Positions 13,698 through 14,479 of a stretch of 14,479 nt of DNA are shown in pieces. The notes below the pieces were generated by a model. It did not search any database, was not told where the DNA came from, and saw nothing but the letters and a program-made list of their open reading frames with translations. This DNA comes from Lachnospiraceae bacterium. Lineage in GTDB: Bacteria; Bacillota; Clostridia; Lachnospirales; Lachnospiraceae. The position numbers were made by a program, and so were the translations under genes. The stretch spans positions 75,479 to 89,957 of the forward strand of contig JAAVAA010000048.1 of NCBI GenBank assembly GCA_014804285.1. Reading direction: 5' to 3'. Each line of letters starts with the position of its first letter. Within the stretch, counting starts at the first letter, position 1.

Positions 13698-13750
13698 TTT
13701 AATTCTCCTTACTTTGAACATCCTTTATATTTCTTTGGGGCAAATACTTC

Positions 13751-14479
13751 TCATCTGCCCTCCTTCGCCCTGCGATACTCTTCCACCGTTATTCCAATCC
13801 CTTCACAGGCCTTTTGCAAATCAATTCCAAAGTTCTTCATGGCTTCCACACTTTTTACAATCACTTCCGCTCTTCCTTCTTCTCTGATCAGTGCTTTTTC
13901 TTCCCACAATTGCATATACTTCACCCCCATCTTTTCTGATGCCTTGATCTTCCTGACATGCTCATGGATCAGTTTAATCCTACTACTTGCGCTCCGTTTC
14001 GCAACCGCATCTGTCGATGAGGTTATGTATTCCATAAAATCTAGGAACTCTTGGGAAAATTCTTCCTTATTTGTTCCTTGGGTGTTGATAAAGATTTTGA
14101 CGGCTCCGTCTTCAAGCCGCAAATCGGGACATTCCCTGCACACACCCTCAAAAGTATACCGGTACAATCCCCTTCCAAACAGATCAAAAGGCGCTATCAA
14201 TATAAAGCAGCTGTCGTTGAGCAAGTTAAAGTTCACACTGCCCGGTTCAAGCAGTGATACGTCCATCTGAGCCTGATAGTATCTGCTTCTCTTTTTCAGA
14301 TTGCCCGTATCTTTCTTCTGCATCTCTGTATGATACACAGTCTTTTGCAAGTCCATGCTCACTACATCTAAGCGCACCTGTCTAAGTTCCGGTGATACCC
14401 TGAGCTCTTTCTCTGTCTCCGGTCTTTCAAGCAGTTCAATCTCCCGTTCCAGCAAAATGCTCACTGCTGCCTGATAGGC
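13751..14479 (-). CDS. Rpn-family recombination-promoting nuclease/putative transposase, 5' end outside the window
   Basis: The frame enters from the window edge (reading AYQAA before the GTG at 14464), so the start lies beyond 14479; about 242 codons are visible. The PD-(D/E)XK nuclease core is recognisable: RLDVVSMD supplies the Asp, and TEMQKK the Glu-x-Gln/Lys. KRSRYYQAQMD, NDSCFILIAPFDLFGRGLYRYTF and IFINTQGTN then match the family order. The C-terminal part (about 150 onward) is helical and charged and ends EEYRRAKEG. Members act as DNA endonucleases that raise recombination and occur in many copies in Clostridia. It ends about 40 nt before the ABC-F leader ribosome-binding site; the leader could be read from its promoter or a weak one in the gap (a TATAAA lies on the minus strand at about 13729-13724). 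Confidence 0.85.
   Translation of the reverse strand, partial: AYQAAVSILLEREIELLERPETEKELRVSPELRQVRLDVVSMDLQKTVYHTEMQKKDTGNLKKRSRYYQAQMDVSLLEPGSVNFNLLNDSCFILIAPFDLFGRGLYRYTFEGVCRECPDLRLEDGAVKIFINTQGTNKEEFSQEFLDFMEYITSSTDAVAKRSASSRIKLIHEHVRKIKASEKMGVKYMQLWEEKALIREEGRAEVIVKSVEAMKNFGIDLQKACEGIGITVEEYRRAKEGR

Noticed and set aside
13599..14270. 223-residue plus-strand ORF opposite the Rpn-like gene
   Set aside because: Its codons are the reverse reading of a recognisable PD-(D/E)XK protein and of the leader-peptide ORF; the sequence is low in complexity and lacks motifs.
1..14479. CRISPR arrays, tRNA, rRNA, insertion-sequence ends, integrase attachment sites
   Set aside because: No regular spacer-repeat pattern, cloverleaf, rRNA sequence, transposase DDE gene or integrase gene was found on reading both strands.

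Overview
The window looks like a chromosomal accessory stretch from a low- to mid-GC Gram-positive anaerobe, most likely a Lachnospiraceae-type gut Clostridium. The reasons are strong GGAGG ribosome-binding sites, Clostridia-style AraC, LytTR and GHKL regulators, a DUF6033-like protein pair, an Rpn/PD-(D/E)XK gene and an ABC-F gene of the ribosome-protection type. This assignment is inference; no rRNA or other marker gene is present.

Region 1 (1-4841) is a metal-handling block flanked by AraC regulators. A cupin-type AraC gene (+) converges on a CPC-type (Zn/Cd/Pb) P1B-ATPase gene (-). Upstream of the pump gene lies a free-standing heavy-metal-associated (HMA) domain gene (-). Divergent from both is an ArsR/SmtB repressor gene (+), followed by a second AraC gene (+). 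Related AT-rich inverted repeats lie in the HMA/arsR divergent promoter region and over the pump's candidate -10, so one repressor could control all three genes. A long hairpin separates the HMA gene from the pump gene.

Region 2 (4996-9348) is a minus-strand operon. It encodes a LytTR response regulator, an AgrC-like GHKL histidine kinase, two tandemly duplicated DUF6033-like proteins and a third, more distant protein with the same core motif order. The first three genes are translationally coupled by overlaps. Upstream are two identical 9-bp repeats on a 21-bp period, the geometry expected of a LytTR operator. No agrB/agrD-type signal gene is visible.

Region 3 (9398-11730) is an AraC - EamA exporter - DUF2000 operon (-) ending at an intrinsic terminator. 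It has two anomalies. The exporter carries an in-frame insertion of about 96 nt made of two strong hairpins, which looks like a mobile palindromic element. The exporter frame also runs without a stop into the DUF2000 protein, which keeps its own Shine-Dalgarno sequence and start.

Region 4 (11826-13710) is an ABC-F gene (-) broken by a one-base homopolymer frameshift. It is preceded by a 250-nt leader holding a 29-codon peptide ORF with a perfect Shine-Dalgarno sequence, mutually exclusive RNA pairings and stacked terminator hairpins, which resembles antibiotic-responsive transcription attenuation. The window ends inside an Rpn-family nuclease/transposase-like gene (-) whose 5' end lies outside.

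The most interesting signals are the RNA attenuator of the ABC-F gene, the in-frame palindromic element in the exporter, and the LytTR/DUF6033-like operon as a candidate undescribed signalling system. All identifications come from reading motifs; no database search was possible.
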